DNA of 27,636 nt, taken from assembly GCA_000729835.1 (NCBI GenBank), contig JFHB01000300.1, positions 1 through 27,636 of the forward strand. Direction: 5' to 3'. A model generated the notes under the pieces. That model searched no databases and was not told the DNA's origin. It was given only the letters and a program-made list of their open reading frames with translations. The translations under genes were made by a program, and so were the position numbers. How positions within the stretch are numbered: the stretch's first letter is position 1; each line of letters begins with the position of its first letter. Positions 8,372 to 19,630 of the stretch are shown in pieces. Origin of the DNA: Atkinsonella hypoxylon. Taxonomy: Eukaryota > Ascomycota > Sordariomycetes > Hypocreales > Clavicipitaceae.

Positions 8372-9133
8372 ATGCCGCCGCGAATACCCACAGAATCCGA
8401 CTTCTCTTGTCTGAAACCCCATCTCCACACCGCCCTGCACTTCCCCTCCCCACTCGAGTCAACGACGACGTTTCTCATCCTCTTCCACGGCCTAGGCGAC
8501 TCAGAAGTCCCCTTCGCCTCATTCGCGCGCAACCTCTCCCTCCCGGGTGTCCTGTCCATCGCCGTCCGCGGCACCTCGCCGCTCCCCGCAGCCCTGCTCG
8601 ACTCCCCCGGCAACCACTACCACTGGGGCGATGACCTCCATCTTGATCCGTCAACAGGCGAGCTGGACGCCGACCCTGGGTTCGAGAAGGCCGCCGGCCT
8701 GGTGATGGAGAAGATGGTGCGCGGGCTGCTCATCCGGACATGCGGGTGGGAAGTGGGCGACGTGCTCCTTTTCGGCTTCGGACAAGGCGGCTCGTTGGCG
8801 CTCGGGTTGGCGTCGCGGTTGGCAAACGAGGTGATTGACGTGTCTGATGGGATGGATGATTCACGTGAGGGCAGAGCCTTCCGGGGAGTCGTTTCCATCG
8901 GAGGTGGGCTGCCGATGAGCATGGTGTCGAGTCGGAGCGCGAGGCAGAAGAGCGGTACGCATGTCTTGTTATGTCAGGGCGATGGGGAGATGGAGGACCT
9001 TGTCAAGAGGGAATTTAAGAATGTGGGCGTGGTGAGGTGGAAGAGGCGAGACGTGGCTATGCCCAGGGATAGGGACGAAGTTCTCCCTATAATGAGCTTT
9101 TTCGCGGAGAGACTGAAGAATGGCGGGTGGTAA
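8372..9133 (+). CDS. Alpha/beta-hydrolase-fold protein (carboxylesterase/APT-like) lacking the nucleophile Ser
   Basis: A 253-residue protein resembling the phospholipase/carboxylesterase family that includes acyl-protein thioesterase. The oxyanion-hole segment LILFHGLGDS (35-44) and the central strand-turn-helix VLLFGFGQGG (131-140) are clear. The elbow should read G-x-S-x-G but reads GFGQGG: residue 137 is Gly (codon GGA). The usual His near the C-terminus (…MxH in thioesterases) is also absent; that position reads AMPRDRDEVLP (229-239). A QGDGE at 202-206 could hold the acid residue. The protein is therefore probably not a serine esterase, unless it uses another chemistry. An in-frame ATG at 8204 would add 56 residues rich in Ser/Pro/His and Lys/Ile; ATG 8372 was chosen because the recognisable protein starts there and the upstream part is AT-rich leader-like sequence. 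It lies 291 bp downstream of the LCCL gene on the same strand. Confidence 0.8.
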   Translation: MPPRIPTESDFSCLKPHLHTALHFPSPLESTTTFLILFHGLGDSEVPFASFARNLSLPGVLSIAVRGTSPLPAALLDSPGNHYHWGDDLHLDPSTGELDADPGFEKAAGLVMEKMVRGLLIRTCGWEVGDVLLFGFGQGGSLALGLASRLANEVIDVSDGMDDSREGRAFRGVVSIGGGLPMSMVSSRSARQKSGTHVLLCQGDGEMEDLVKREFKNVGVVRWKRRDVAMPRDRDEVLPIMSFFAERLKNGGW

Positions 9134-9294
9134 ATACCATTTGGACGCTTTGGTCAATTTTTTTAACCTGAAATTCCATGTGGTGCAACGTGCGGATGAA
9201 TTAAATGAGAGTTCCTTGGTGATATGCTCATGAATTACTCAAGCAACATATATTCATTGCTATTCTTCTGGCTGATCCATTTCATGACCATTCG

Positions 9295-11895
9295 CTAGCC
9301 GTCGAATGCACCCTTCTGCTGTTGATCATCACCTGCTTGGAGCATGTCTGCCAGCATATCCCACTTGATAGAGTTCGCATCACTCGTCGCCCGCGCGACA
9401 CTTCGTAGCCCGCTCCAGATAAAGCGCGACTGCCTGTCAACTTCCGTCTGGACATTTTTCAGGCGCTCTTCATAAGACTGGTTGAGTTCGTCCTCCTCCA
9501 GAGCATCTGTCACGCCGCTTCTGATGCGTTCCAGCTTGAGTGCTAGATCGAGTATATCAAGTATACAATCACGGATGGGGGATAACCTACTTCCAAGAAT
9601 CGCCTGATCAACCATGGCTTTCAATGCTGTCTCATGGGCTGCAATCAGCTCGTCGATGTCGTTGACAGCGGTAAGATCTCGTCGAAGCTTCGAATTGACA
9701 GGGGTAAGAACAAGAGTAGTGAGGTATGTCTGGACAGTGGTGCAAAACCACAAGAGTTTGGTGCGTGTTGAGTAAAAAACTGCTGTAGCATTCCAGTTGT
9801 CGTGGTCTGTCCAGTAATTGTCGAGGATTTTGGGTTTCTGGAGCGCATACATTGCACGCTTAACCTGTAAAAGGAAAGTAAAGAGAGATTGGTAGTGCTC
9901 CAGACTTGTAGTGGTAAATATCATCTGCAGCGGCCATGATAGTCTGTATTCAACCCTGATACCGCCGAGGATCGTTTTTACGGAGTTGCGAGCCAAAATC
10001 GGGTGAAGGCGTTCTTGTATTGGGTCCACGAAGACGGTCAACCGGCTTGGATCAGCAATAAGCGCAAAACTATCCTGTGCCGTCGCTGACAAAGCGTAGC
10101 GATCTGACCAATCGGTTCCCAAGTCATCTAGTTTGCGGAAAATGCCCTCTACGAGAGTAGCTGCGGTCGAGCCGTTTGACAGGAGATATATTTCGTGGAG
10201 GGTATCCAGCACGGGGTATAGGGACCACTCCTCGAAGAGACATGTCTTTAGTATGATAGATGTTGCCCGGTACTTGCTCTGAATCCATCGATCGAACGCC
10301 GTATCAAAAAGCTCCGGGAAAGGCACCATTTCTTTCCCACTGGGACATATTGTGTCATAATCAAGCGCTGGCTCCTCTCTCTGCCTGTATGAAATAGCCG
10401 CCTCACTTTTGCCCAGCAGTTTTAGCACAACAACATTCTTTCCGGCCTTGTATATATTTCCAACCGCGGTTCGGAGAAAAGCTGGAGCATGGAGTGCCCC
10501 CTCGGCAGTGGTACGTAGGTGATATCGGTCTTTCCAAGTCTTGCCCAGGGGTATCTGGGACGATGTCTCGGCAACAAAAAACAGGTCGCTGGCGGATAAC
10601 AACTTTCCCTCGTCCATCCAGAGTCGGATCGGGCGCAAATACACTTGAAAACACTCTGAGAAAATGCGAGCGAAGAATTCATAGAGCCTGGATTTCCCAC
10701 TTAACTGAGCGAGGCATGACTCGCTAAACACGAGCTCCAGATACCGGAACGGCGTCGCCTGTGGTTCTAATTCAATTTTTGAGACAATTTTAGCCAAGGA
10801 ATGCAATGGTTCAATCCATGGCATCAGTTCGGCCTTGATTCGGGAAAGAGTCAAAACGACATCAGTCGTAGGTGCAGTCAGTCGCTTCTGTATGTCGGAA
10901 ATAAAAGAATCTAGCTTTCGCAACCGTTCTGAAATGCAATCCTGAAACGCTTGTAAATGAGGTACTTCCTGGCGCTCTGCTACAAAAGACCGAAGCTTTC
11001 GTAAATGAGTGCCATGGTCTGTCAGACTTTGCATCATGGCCCTGAATGGCTCCCACTCCGTGTTTTCAAGCTGGAAGTACGGTATGGCCACGCAATCTGC
11101 GCCAAAAAGCGTGCAGTCAAGTCCTTGCAGCATAAACAGGACGTCTCTGACAACGTGAATCTCCGGCACTGCGATTTTCTTTGTTTGCTTCAGAGACTCT
11201 TCAAATGCTGTCTTGCTTCTCCAGCTCTGTGACTCTTGGACCTGCTCTAAAATAAATGCATCTTCAGTTTGGATCACATATGATTCCGCTGCTTGTGCCT
11301 CATCACCAACAATAGAAGTGGCATCTGACTCGCTGGCTGATTGTTGCTTAATGACTTCGTCATCTGAATCATCGCTATAGTCAATCGATTTCCAGAGAGC
11401 GTCATCTTTGTCCCAGCCGTCCTCCTTTGCGATGTCTTCCCAGCGTAGGGGCGCCGTATCCCTGACGGCATTGGGGTGTAGTAACTCAAGGTCGCCGAGA
11501 GTAGACTTGAAAGTTGGCTGATCAGACAACTCCAACAACAAATGCAGGATTTCAGGTTTCCACCTCAACTGGTGAGTTTCCAAAGCCTCAAGTCGCTCCT
11601 GCAAGGCTTCAGCCAAGTCATCCCGATTGTTGACGCGGAAGCGTTCGTCAAGTCCGATTAAAACCCTCTCAACCTCAAAATGATTCGTTTGAAGGAAGGT
11701 GTGGGACTTCAGCTTTCTCAATACGCTCTCACTGAGCCTATCGAGATCGGCTCTTCGCGCCTATAAGATTCTTTAGTCTCGGTATGGGCCTGTTGACAGG
11801 CGATGCGCCAGTGGTCCTCTTACATTGTGCAAACCTGGAGCAGACGCTTCAATAAGCTCATGGGTTAGGGCTTGCAGGTGCGATGAAAAAGACAT
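9295..11895 (-). CDS. Gamma-tubulin complex component, Spc97/Spc98 family (GCP5-like)
   Basis: Structural subunit of the gamma-tubulin ring complex that nucleates microtubules at spindle pole bodies and other organising centres. Two exons, 11895-11824 and 11760-9295, with a 63-nt intron (GTAAGA...TTATAG). The join is in phase, giving 845 residues. Exon 1 encodes only 24 residues (MSFSSHLQALTHELIEASAP start), so a prediction missing it would begin at a non-ATG codon. The N-terminal part contains LRWEDIAKEDGWD and an acidic SIDYSDDSDDE stretch. The gamma-tubulin ring protein N-terminal region begins near the EIHVVRDVLFMLQGLD segment (grip1-like). The C-terminal grip2-like part includes WPLQMIFT and QVKRAMYALQKP. 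Length and the WEDIAKEDGW-type segment favour GCP5 (Mod21 type) over GCP2, 3 or 4; a GCP4 or GCP6 paralogue cannot be excluded. It is transcribed divergently from the mannosyltransferase. Confidence 0.87.
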
Positions 11896-12455
11896 GTCGG
11901 ACAGTCTCTTCCATCTTTCAGCTTTTCAGGTTGAGCCTTTCAGTCGAAAAAAAAAACCTCCGTTACTCAGGTAACAGGCACTCCCGCCCTCATGCTCAAG
12001 GGCAATCTGCTTGGGTGGTTGCATTGATTTTCAAGAGCAACAGCTGGACGCGGCGGTCGCGCTCTGGTACAGTTCGAAGTAAGAGGTACAAGGTACAAGG
12101 TACAAGGTACAAGGTACAGGGCACCAAAAGATGGAAGAGTCTGTGCTGCAACACTTGCAGCATGTGGGGTCACTGCTTGATTTAGCGTCCCCAGACTGGT
12201 TGACATCAGATCCAACTCAAGCCCGTACAAGCCCCTTTACCTTTAACGCGGCGCAAAACCGGAAGCCACGCAAAAAGTGTCTGGTTCAACGACTTCAATC
12301 TAACGTCTTAAATAGCGCCGCTACAACTCTCAACACGATCAAATTCCGTCAATGACGGGCCTCCGCCACCCGTGACGCTGCCCTCAAGCTTCGGTCTCCG
12401 CCAAATCGCTGCCTGAAGCCGCTAGGTTACCACTTCACCCAATCCCCGGCCCATC
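11896..12455. other. Intergenic: divergent promoter between GCP5-like and mannosyltransferase genes
   Basis: A 560-bp region with no credible coding sequence. Its most obvious content is a five-unit AGGTACA tandem repeat (12084-12118), about 190 bp from one start codon and 340 bp from the other. Confidence 0.7.
12084..12118. repeat. AGGTACA heptamer tandem repeat, five perfect units
   Basis: Five exact, uninterrupted copies of AGGTACA between the divergent GCP5-like and mannosyltransferase genes. Each unit contains a GTAC palindrome. Confidence 0.95.
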
Positions 12456-13831
12456 ATGGCTATTGCACGACCCCTTCGGGTCTTGCTGTTCGCCGCGGCC
12501 GTGCTTTGGTGCTTATTTCTTTACCAAATACTGCGTCCTTCTTCAGGATTGCGCGGGCCAGGAGAAAGATATGTCAATTTTGAAAGAGACCCGACCCTAG
12601 ACCGTTCGTACCATCTCCCAATTCCTTATGTCCTATACCTACAGCATCTGACTTGTATGTTGGCACACAGCAACGGGAGAACCGCCTGGGATCCTTGTTC
12701 GCACTTCCGCAGCATATGCGCCTGACGCCGTTGGCACTGACCGTATCAATGCGACCCTATTGGCGCTCGTGCGAAACTCGGAGGTCGATGGTATGGTTTC
12801 ATCAATGGAAGATTTAGAGAGAACATGGAACCACAAATTCAATTATCCCTGGACGTTTTTCAACGATGAACCCTTCTCAGAAGAATTTAAAAAGAAGACC
12901 CAGGCTGCTACCAGGGCCAAGTGCAATTATGGTACGCCACGCCGTCCTGTTTTTCGATGAAATCTGAGGATCGCTCTGCTGACTGAAATAATAATAGAGC
13001 TGATCCCGAAGGAACATTGGGCCGTTCCATCATGGATCGACCAACAGCTGTACGACGAGTCCACAACAATATTGAAAAAAGGCGGAGTCCAGTATGCAAA
13101 AGAAACATCATACCATCAGATGTGCCGGTGGAACAGTGGTATCTTTTACAGGCATCCCGCGCTCGAAAATGTCCGCTGGTATTGGCGCGTCGAGCCCAAG
13201 GTTCATTTCTTTTGCGACATCGACTACGATGTATTCCGGTACATGCAGGACAACAACAAGACTTATGGTTTTACCATTACGCTTTACGACGACCCAAAGA
13301 CAATACCCACTCTATGGCCAGAGACAGTCAAATTCCTCGCCGATCACCCGAACTACATTCACGAAAACAGCGCCGTGAATTGGCTCACAGATGATCAGCG
13401 CAGACCAGCACACAACAAAGCTGCTCAAGGGTACTCTACATGTCATTTCTGGAGTAACTTCGAGATTGGAGACATGGATTTCTTTAGAAGCAAGCGGTAT
13501 GATGATTACTTCAATCATCTTGATAGGGCAGGTGGCTTCTTTTACGAGCGATGGGGTGATGCTCCTGTACACAGCATTGGCCTGGGGCTGTTCGAAGATA
13601 AGAACAAGATTCACTGGTGAGCTTCCTTCATCCCCAGCCTCCCAAAGGGCTCGTTTAACTGATCATCTGCTTAGGTTCCGTGACATTGGCTATCAACACA
13701 TCCCATTTTTCAACTGCCCGAACTCTCCCAAATGTAAAGGTTGTGTCACCGGTCGTTTCACTGATGGTGAACCATTTCTTCATCATGAAGACTGCAGGCC
13801 CAACTGGTTCAAATATGTAGGCCTGGGGTAA
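12456..13831 (+). CDS. Alpha-1,2-mannosyltransferase, GT15 (Kre2/Mnt1/Ktr family)
   Basis: Golgi type II membrane glycosyltransferase that transfers mannose from GDP-mannose to N- or O-linked glycans of cell-wall and secreted proteins. Four exons: 12456-12603, 12671-12931, 12998-13616 and 13675-13831. Introns are 67, 66 and 58 nt; the first has the less common donor GTTCGT, accepted because it restores DPTGEPPGILVRTSAAYAPD. The product is 394 residues. The signal anchor spans about 7-27 after a short basic cytosolic tail. GT15 signatures in order: RINATLLALVRNSE (74-87), SYHQMCRWNSGIFYRHP (174-190), WRVEPKVHFFCDIDYDVF (199-216), YGFTITLYDD (226-235), ENSAVNWL (259-266), and GGFFYERWGDAPVHS (315-329), whose E320 is the family's candidate catalytic Glu. 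The C-terminus has the conserved Cys-rich NCPNSPKCKGC segment. It appears complete and functional. Which Ktr subfamily it belongs to needs phylogeny. Confidence 0.94.
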
Positions 13832-14173
13832 AGATGGTGGGAAAGCTGAGATGAACACAGCGTGTGCAAGGTACCTTCATAGCGAAATATTGAATTTGGA
13901 AACCAGTTTGACCAACCTCGTATTTCTCCACAACGAGGAAGCGTCTCACGGTGGAGGTTTGGTGTCGATGGCGCACTGGCTGGATCACGGCGCCAACTGG
14001 GGTCTTGGAACCATAACTGAGAAACTCGACGTAGCATCGATTTGAGCTACCCATTTGTGGCCTGGAAATTATGTATCGATATGAGCGACTTGACGAAAAG
14101 AAGACCTCGTTGAGAAAAACATCTCTGAGGCACGGAGGATCGCAGGTGGAATCACCTGTTGGATGTACCTATA
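13832..14173. other. Intergenic between convergent genes
   Basis: The 342-bp 3' flanks of the mannosyltransferase and the WD40 gene. A 64-codon open frame at 13851-14045 overlaps this but shows no recognisable protein features. Nothing else stands out. Confidence 0.65.
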
Positions 14174-15317
14174 CTATGACATACAATATACCGTCACGAC
14201 TCCTGACGAACCACCTACGCAGAATTGGTCTCCCCATCCATTTTCCTGCCAGGACATGCAGCTGATCACATTATTGCGTAACCGTTCACGCCCATCTTTG
14301 CCTACAGTCTTCTTCTTCTGTTCAAAACCTGGCGGTCCCCATGGCACAGTGAGTTTTGCCACAACCTTGCCCGTGAGTAGGTTCCAAGCCCAAAGCCTGC
14401 CTTCGCCGTTGCCGTTGCCGCCAGGTTCAACAGCCATTTCGTCCCCAGCCACCACGTACTTCTCACGGTGTCCGATCAACGACTGAATTCGGATCCCTTC
14501 GTTCTTCCATCCCGGATCGGCATATGCTCGTAGACAAGCCCCGTTATCGCGATCCATCAAGCGTATCTTGCTGTCCAACGTGCCTACCAGCACCGATCTC
14601 CCATCTCTCGTCAAATCCAAGCTTGTTACACTTGCACACAGTACATCTGTCGTGCATTTGCCCATCCTCACATCGTAGCTGCGAACACGTCCGTCAACAC
14701 TGCCCGTTAGGATCTCCGGGCCGCGGACTACGAGGGAGGTGATTGCATCCCGGGCTTCACCGAGTACCTGTATAGGTTTCACGCTGCCACTCTTTACGTC
14801 CCATATGCGAGCAGATGTGTCAAACCCACCACTCACGACCAACGAGTCGCCATCGCCCGCGAAACGCACACAGTTGATCCGCGCAGTGTGCCCGTGGACA
14901 TTGCCACCAAAGCGTCTCGTCGTCACTGCGGTGGCGACATCCCACAGAAACACAGTCCGGTCGCCGCCGCCTGATACGAACTTTTCGTTGTCCAATGTCA
15001 CGTCAAGACTGAGCACTTCATAGCCGTGTGCCGCGTACGTTTGGATGAGTCGGCCATGAGGCACAGACGTTCTTCCGCTTAGTTGCGGCTCCGGGGCAGT
15101 GGTGCTAGGAAAGGGATTGTACAGCCGTATTGAGCGGTCTGCAGACCCTGTTAAGATATAAGAGCCCGGCGATGATGAGTATTTCACGGCATGGACAGGA
15201 CCTGTTAAGATTTTAGTTGTTACCAGTCGGTTTCACTGAGCCTGGTAGACACAAAGGCAGAGCCAACTTACCATTGGAACCAAGCAAATAAGCCGCCGGT
15301 TGATCTGGGAAACTCAT
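14174..15317 (-). CDS. WD40-repeat protein, WDR83/MORG1-like
   Basis: WD40 beta-propeller protein of the WDR83 (MAPK organizer 1) type. In animals this protein is described as an ERK-cascade scaffold and is also found with spliceosomes; its role in fungi is not clear from sequence. Two exons: 15317-15272 (15 codons plus one base) and 15201-14174, separated by a 70-nt intron (GTAAGT...TTAACAG). The join gives SNGPVHAVKYS and a 357-residue protein, close to the usual size. Repeats can be followed from ILTGSADRSIRLYNP through FVSGGGDRTVFLWDV, VVSGGFDTSARIWDV, ILTGSVDGRVRSYDV and VLVGTLDSKIRLMDR to a final CVGGSSGVVTVY, consistent with a seven-bladed propeller. The GNGNGEGRLWAWNL blade has a short Gly/Asn-rich insertion. 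A distinctive segment before the last blade (TVPWGPPGFEQKKK) is basic and probably a surface loop. Confidence 0.88.
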
Positions 15318-15984
15318 GTCTTGTGTCACAGGACCATGACGCCTTGCCAATGAAAAACTTAAGAGTCCTCCGTCTGCAAGATTCTTCTCTGGCGATGGAC
15401 AGAATGCTTCGGGTGCCTGGGGTTGCCTGCCTTCTTTGTTTCTTGAATGAGCAGTGCTAAGCTCATGCGTGCATGGGCCCCATGGAAGCGGCGTGATTGG
15501 CTCAGTCCTAGGACGTCTTTCCGCTCTTACCATCTAAGACAGCATAAACCTATCTCTTTCCCGAGAAAATACGTTTTACGTGGACGAAAAAGAAATTTGC
15601 GTCTCGAAAGCTTCTTTGCAAATCATTTCCCATCTGTATTTATGGGTATTGAGTACATGTGCATACTTGACATGTTGCCGTCGCTGTCTATACCATGCCT
15701 TCTGCTCATCGCATCCACGCAACTGAGTATGCACGATTCCAAATGCACCAATTCCAAAATCATGATTCGTGGGGATATGCTCCCTTTTCATTCTTATCCT
15801 TTCATCCCGCCAAATGCTTTAATATACACGATGAAAACATGATCATGAGCAAATACCGACCGTTCTGAGTGCCGCCCAAGCCTGCCAAGGTGGCCCTCCG
15901 CGGCGAAAGAAAAACGCCAATCATGCAAGGATGAGAGAACTGAACTTTAGCGGAAATAGAAGGATAAATACCGACAGGACGGAT
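15318..15984. other. Intergenic: WDR83-like promoter and transcription factor 3' flank
   Basis: A 667-bp gap between two genes on the complement strand. The open frames upstream of 15317 are continuous with the WD40 exon 1 frame, but they contain no recognisable domain and the WD40 protein naturally begins at MSFPDQPAAYLL. No other structure noted. Confidence 0.65.
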
Positions 15985-18897
15985 TTAACTAGAAATGAAG
16001 TATACAACATCCATATCAACGGGATAGGTCCGCTCTAGAGGCCGATACATCTGCCATCGATGCTGCTCAGATTCACCGCCTGAGAATATCCCGACTCGAT
16101 AATCATCGGTAAGGTTGGGGAAAGAGCCTTGGTCACGAATTCGGTACAGCTTCTGTAACCGCTCATCTAAGGCTTGCTGACTTGTACGAGCTTGCTCCCA
16201 GATCTGAGCAGTGCTGTCTACTACTAGCTTCACAACCCTCATGTATTCAATAGTATCGTTGATCTCGCTAAGCGATCCTGTCGAGGTCAAAACGTCCATA
16301 GCTGTCGTCACCACGAGGGCCATGACAGGTGGAGGGGTGCTCAGAATAGTCGGGCGCATTCGCAAGATTCGGTCCAAGCAGCGGATGATTTGGACAACAC
16401 CTTTGGCATTCTGACGACACTCCTGAAAGTGGCTGGTACGATACTCAGTTGCCAGTTTACCAACTGATGGATGGTAGCGGTTCAGTTGGATCAGCGCATG
16501 GTGACAGAGCAAATGCATTGTCAAAAACGACCCAACTTTGCCCGAGAAGGCAGCAGATTCTAGATTAGAGCCGCTGAATGTAAGTCTGGATGGTAAAGTT
16601 GAATGCCAGTCATGTATCCTTTTAGTCAAGGTACGAATTTTTAACCCCTCTGCATCGGAAGCGTTGAGTCTACTGGCTAGTCGGTGGATCGTCAATTGAC
16701 AAGATGACCAGATGTGAACCATTTCAACGAGGTGGCAGGTGATATCAGATGGTCTTTCGGTAAAGGCATGAATTTTAGTTTCATAGGGATTGAACATGTG
16801 CATGCCGGCATCTACCTGCCTCTCAAAGCTTTCCGAGTCGCACGGCAGTCGAACATAGATATCCTCTCCATGAATCATGGTTGCGCGATGCGGGAAAAGA
16901 GGACTTAGTCGTTCCAGCATAAACAGGGACCAGAAGGTTCTCCTTCTGGACTCAGCATAGCCCGTCCTATTCATGCCAAAGGGATAATTTTCGAGGCTAG
17001 AGTCTCTTGAACCATCAATCTCTTGATTCAGTTGCAAGCAAGCACCCGTGGCAATGGCAGAGGATACAAGTTCGTTGGCATCAGAGGGTCGAGATGTTGC
17101 GATGTTGTACAAGGCCAGAAGGACCCTGCTCTGAACCAGTTGCAGGGAGGGCGCACTCAGACTTTTCTGGGCGTAATGCGCTACCTGCGCATACTTGGAC
17201 GCAATGTGTTCCGGGCCTCCAGAAAGGGCGGCTCCAATGGCCAAGACACTGTACAAGAGCATCATGTCCTCGGGGAATTTATGATGCCCAGAGCTGGAAA
17301 CCCAAGATTTGAAAACATCCTCCGGTAGGAAAGGAATCACGATTGTGTTGTCGATCTGGCCGAAGAAATGAGACAGTATCGTGCTGATGGACCGAGGATC
17401 CGAAACGAATGGGTCTGTTCTCCAGGCCGTGTACAGAACATCATCCGAGATCTGAGGAACATCTAACACAGATCTTTCTATATTAGATAATGGCTTGGAG
17501 TGATCCAAGGAGCTTGACATCTCAACAGAAGGCTCGCCATTTTTCGGATACTCATCGGGTCTAATTTTAGCCCTTTTGTTTGGATACACAATCTCTGGCG
17601 ACGGCTCGTGCAGCACATCGCGAGGTGATACCGGCGAAGACGATCGACTAGTTGAGTGTTCCATTTGCACTTGCCTTGAAAGGCTACCTGCTTTTTGCAC
17701 GTCATCGAGTTCGGCAGGTGGCGTGGATGGAGATGTATTGTGTCCGCCTCTCGGACTACAAGTCGTCAGTATGAGAAATTACGACAAGATATCAGCTTAA
17801 ACTTACGCATTTTTGAATTTGCAAATTCTCCCAAACTTATCGCACTGGACGCATCTTGGATAGTCAGGGTCACACTTGATCTTCTTCTCTCTGCAAGTAA
17901 TGCAGGCAATGGCCAGCCTTTTGCGAGGTTTGCCAGCTTTTGTCACCCCCCAATGCGCGTTTACGGCCTCTCCATCGATGACAGTCTTGCAATGGCTACC
18001 GTCATCATAGAAATAGCACAATCCTTCACCAGGAACCTCTGCGGCTCGAACAAAGCGAGGCAAGAAGTAAGATCCGGTCCAGATTTTGGGCCCAAGTCTG
18101 TCTTTGGTTGGCATTCCTTCTAACAATGTGGAGCTGTTTGATGGCGACGGTGCCCTGGGAGCCGATGGTCTGACTCTGTACTTGTGAACGGTAAAATTCC
18201 TTTGCGCATCTTTGGACGTGGGAAGCTGAGTTCGCGGTCGCTCCTCTGGAGACTGGAATGACGCATCTCTGGAAGCTAGAGTATAGCTTGCATCCTGCTG
18301 AGCAAACCATTTGCTGCTTTCAGACTCAGGTCGAGAATCAGATCTACTTGGCTGCTGGTCGAAAAGCTTAGGAGACCGAAGCCCCGAGCAAGAGCGAATT
18401 AGGGAATGAGCATCTTGTCGCACATCATGCGGGCTCCGTGGCTGTGAGACCTTGGGAGAGGATATCGAGGGAAAGTACGAATTTGGACCAGTTCCAAGGC
18501 TTGGAGAGACATGCGGTCGATCCAGTGGCGACTGTGCCAGAAACGGTGTTTCCCTTCCGCTTGGCGAATGAAGAGATCTGATGGCAGATGGTGGACCGAA
18601 CAGACTATGCAATGACGGCAACTGTTGTCCTGAAGAAGCTTGACTGATCGACTCGGGTCTATCTTGGCTAGATGCTTGTTTTATGGTCGCCGTCGATGCG
18701 TTGGCGCCCGTGACTTTGTCATAGCTAGACATAGGAAGTGAGGTTATGCCTCTATGGATCCAAGCTTGTTCGGTGGACGGCGAAGATCGAGAAGAGAAAG
18801 ATGAAGCACCAGGGCTCGCCAGCTCAGGCGGAGTATCTGGAAGATCCAAACGCTGACGAGTGTCGTATCCTGGTAGACTCCCCATTGAGACAGTCAT
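15985..18897 (-). CDS. Zn(II)2Cys6 transcription factor with fungal-specific TF domain
   Basis: Nuclear DNA-binding regulator of 953 residues, two exons (18897-17807 and 17755-15985). The 51-nt intron interrupts the codon for Ala364, directly after the zinc cluster. The Ser/Pro-rich, probably disordered N-terminus (1 to about 235) precedes a compact region (about 250-330), then the Zn2Cys6 cluster with C332, C335, C342, C349, C352 and C359 (C-x2-C-x6-C-x6-C-x2-C-x6-C). A basic patch, GKPRKRL, sits just before it. The fungal-specific TF domain (middle homology region) runs from about 475 to 740. The internal position of the zinc cluster, the HCKTVIDGEAVNAHWGV block before it and the overall size remind me of the RosA/NosA group of sexual-development regulators, but that is memory-based and unproven. 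The start is uncertain: the frame stays open for 20 codons upstream of ATG 18897 before an in-frame TAA, the ATG context is weak (T at -3), and an upstream exon is possible. Confidence 0.9.
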
Positions 18898-19630
18898 CCA
18901 ATGTGGCCAGGAGTAACCGAAGGTGGATTGGGTGCTGCCGGGCCTTGACCTTGGCGGCCTTTACGCTGCTGAGACCTCTCAGGCGAATGTTGTCTGACTT
19001 GAGCGTGGCCCGAAAAAGGTTGATGCAGATATATGTCGTGGATTCCGAAAAAGCAAGGGTTCGACTTGCTCTGGATACAGAAGCAAATGCTAAATGCTAA
19101 ATGTTGTAGGAGCGGATTTTGCTGTCCATTCGATGCAGTACTTTTGTTGACTCAGCAAAAAAAAATTCCCGAGGTGCCTAGAATACGAACTGAACGGTTT
19201 CTCAAAAAGCCTCCGCGATTCTACAGCAGTTCGTTGGGACATGACAATTTGGAAGGAATAATAAGCCTTGCAACCGATCGGGGTGTAGGCTGCTTTTGAG
19301 TTGTCAGACGGCTGGAAGAGGAATCAACGTAGGGAGTATGTTTGTACTAACAGCCATGGAACTTCGGCAGGCTCCAGAGACCGAATCCATGGAAGCCGCC
19401 GTAGCGAGAAGCCAAAAGTGCCAAAGTCCCACGTCGGAGCTGAGCACTTTGGTGTTACAAGAAACATGTCACCAACAGGTGCCAGATAGCGTCAGAGTGC
19501 CACGGCCTGTGGGGTGGGAGGTGGCTGACGGAGACTACCTAACTGATTCGCAACAGGGTAGTAGGGTAATTGGACAGTCGCTGTTAGTGGCATTTCGCAT
19601 TGGTGAACGGCAGTCACTGTTTTCGGCTAG

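Noticed and set aside
9645..9857. Short frames antisense or offset to the GCP5-like gene
   Set aside because: Fully contained in a well-supported long exon; no independent evidence.
11862..11870. GGGTTAGGG, a telomere-like 9-mer
   Set aside because: It lies within coding exon 1 of the GCP5-like gene (QALTHE) and is a single match explained by codon use.
19053..19069. GCAAG-GGTTCGA-CTTGC hairpin resembling a tRNA T-arm
   Set aside because: The loop is shifted relative to the TTCGANN T-loop, and no acceptor stem, anticodon arm or D-arm can be placed upstream.
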